Origin: an uncultured Pelagibacteraceae bacterium
Lineage (GTDB): Bacteria > Pseudomonadota > Alphaproteobacteria > Pelagibacterales > Pelagibacteraceae
DNA: 64,000 bases
Assembly (NCBI GenBank): GCA_902630665.1
Contig: CACOVP010000005.1
Span: forward strand, 1 to 64,000
Reading direction: 5' to 3'
The translations under genes and the position numbers were made by a program. Positions 63,056-64,000 of the stretch are shown here, piece after piece (the first letter of the stretch is position 1; each line of letters begins with the position of its first letter). The notes below the pieces were generated by a model. That model was not told the origin of the DNA. It was given only the letters and a program-made list of their open reading frames with translations, and searched no databases.

Positions 63056-64000
63056 AAATCCAAACAAAAATCAGACAAGTTTTTATTTCGAAGACTATTT
63101 AGAGACAAACAAGAAAATAAGATTCAGTCGAAAAAAAAATTTTTTACAAGATAGGATATATTTATTATTTTTCCTTTTTTTTACTTTAATTTTAATATTT
63201 AGTTTAAGGATTGTTCATATTTCACTCAATAAATTAGAAATTTCCAACCAATCTAATTCATCAAAAAAATTTACATTATTGAGGAGAGATATAGTTGATA
63301 GAAACGGTGAGTTGATATCAAGAAATATTCAATCTTTCCACGCAGCAATTAATCCAAAATTAATTAAAAATAAAGAAAATTTTCTAATAAATTTAAGATT
63401 AAATTTTCCAAATATTCAAAAAGAAAAAATTGAAAATCAGATCAAAAAAGGCAAATATTTTTATTTGAAGAAACGCATAAACCAACAAGAAAAAGAGAAG
63501 TTATGGAATTTAGGACACAAAGCTATAATTTTTGAACCATTTCAGTCAAGAATATATACACATGCAAATTTATTCAGTCACATAATTGGCCAGGTAGACT
63601 TTGATAATTATGGAATTTCTGGCATAGAAAAATATTTTGATAAGGAGCTCAAAAATAGGGATTTGCTTAGCGAACCTTTAGAAATTACTCTTGATGTTAA
63701 CTTGCAATATTTAATTAATAAAGAATTAAATAAAGCATTAACCACATTTAATTCTACTGGGGCGGGCGCTTTGTTAATGGACGTTAAGACTGGAGAAATA
63801 TTGTCCCTCGTTTCTTTACCAAATTTTGACATAAATAAAAGAGCAAATGTAAAAGATAAAAAGTATATGAATAAAATTACTAAAGGTGTCTATGAGTTAG
63901 GATCAATTTTTAAAACTTTTACTGTAGCTCTTGCTCTAGAAAATAAGATTGTATCTCCTCAAACAATAATTCAGGACATTCCTCGTTCAATAAAGTGTTC
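63030..64000 (+). CDS. ftsI: Peptidoglycan transpeptidase FtsI / penicillin-binding protein 3 (3' end outside window)
   Basis: Class B PBP that makes septal peptidoglycan. It is not in the ORF track because it has no stop inside the window. From ATG 63030 the frame stays open to the end (about 323 codons). It has a basic cytoplasmic start, a membrane helix (IYLLFFLFFTLILIFSLRIV), the PBP dimerisation block RRDIVDRNGELISRN, HIIGQVDFDNYGISGIEKYF, TLDVNLQYLINKELN, STGAGALLMDVKTGEILSLV and the acylation motif SxxK as GSIFKTF. It overlaps ftsL by 26 bases. The SxN and KTG motifs would lie beyond the window. Confidence 0.93.
   Translation, partial: MRKKYKKDKNPNKNQTSFYFEDYLETNKKIRFSRKKNFLQDRIYLLFFLFFTLILIFSLRIVHISLNKLEISNQSNSSKKFTLLRRDIVDRNGELISRNIQSFHAAINPKLIKNKENFLINLRLNFPNIQKEKIENQIKKGKYFYLKKRINQQEKEKLWNLGHKAIIFEPFQSRIYTHANLFSHIIGQVDFDNYGISGIEKYFDKELKNRDLLSEPLEITLDVNLQYLINKELNKALTTFNSTGAGALLMDVKTGEILSLVSLPNFDINKRANVKDKKYMNKITKGVYELGSIFKTFTVALALENKIVSPQTIIQDIPRSIKC

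Noticed and set aside
1-64000. CRISPR arrays, insertion sequences, prophage or integron signs
   Set aside because: No regularly spaced repeats, transposase, integrase or phage structural gene was found, and codon style is even across the window.
1-64000. Poly-T runs as intrinsic terminators
   Set aside because: Runs of T and A occur all through coding sequence here; none was found after a convincing GC-rich hairpin.

Overview
The window is a dense, strongly AT-rich bacterial chromosome segment whose gene content and order point to an alphaproteobacterium of the SAR11/Pelagibacterales type. The reasons are the very low G+C with lysine-, asparagine- and isoleucine-rich proteins, genes that nearly all touch or overlap, a CcrM-type methyltransferase, the dciA-dsbA-smc block, the MarR/OmpR/EnvZ block next to ilvE, and a retinal pathway (crtI, crtB, crtY, blh). 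No insertion sequence, prophage, integrase or CRISPR array was seen. Assignment to SAR11 is inference from style and content, not from a search.

Layout. 1-3788 (+): end of cox11, coxIII, SURF1, thrC and a peroxiredoxin. 3781-16250 (-): one unbroken run of fifteen genes with no gap over 16 bp: dciA, a DsbA-like protein, smc, the F0 genes atpI/Z-B-E-F'-F, then crtI-crtB-crtY-blh, ispH, thrB and rnhA. 16245-23334: mutY and a flavin monooxygenase (+); ccrM, rnhB and a family 4-like uracil-DNA glycosylase (-); a TPR protein and ispE (+). 23370-30148: tRNA-Gln and a CCA/poly(A) nucleotidyltransferase gene, then greA, hemF and trmL (-), the bc1 operon petABC (+), and ychF (-). 30138-35102 (-): pth, rplY, prs, pgeF, a MidA-like methyltransferase and lgt. 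35154-38744: ubiK (+), an EnvZ/OmpR-type pair with a MarR regulator (-), ilvE (+). 38741-46629: pgsA, uvrC, folB, an SDR and uvrB (-), an aspartate-type aminotransferase (+), trxB (-). 46653-52665: an ELM1-like protein and a 2OG-Fe(II) oxygenase-like protein (+), then carB and carA (-). 52788-57045 (+): yqeY, dnaG, rpoD and a tRNA with anticodon CAT. 57046-59199: mlaC and mlaA (-), an amidase (+). 59240-64000 (+): RNase P RNA and the division cluster mraZ-ftsZ-rsmH-ftsL-ftsI, cut by the window end.

The genes form a mostly housekeeping set: respiration (oxidase assembly, bc1, F0), retinal and isoprenoid supply (ispE, ispH, crt, blh), amino-acid and pyrimidine synthesis, DNA repair, chromosome maintenance and division. 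The points of most interest are: retinal synthesis genes placed 16 bp downstream of the F0 genes with no room for a terminator; an SMC protein of about 814 residues with both ATPase halves but no visible hinge; ftsZ lying between mraZ and rsmH and coupled to mraZ by ATGA; a three-repeat MraZ-type box with 10-bp spacing on the mraZ promoter; two genes sharing one ATGCAT start palindrome; and GANTC sites in the short leader of ccrM.

Starts were moved from the ORF track for SURF1, atpF', mutY, greA, trxB, ftsZ, rsmH and ftsL, and a partial ftsI missing from the track was added.
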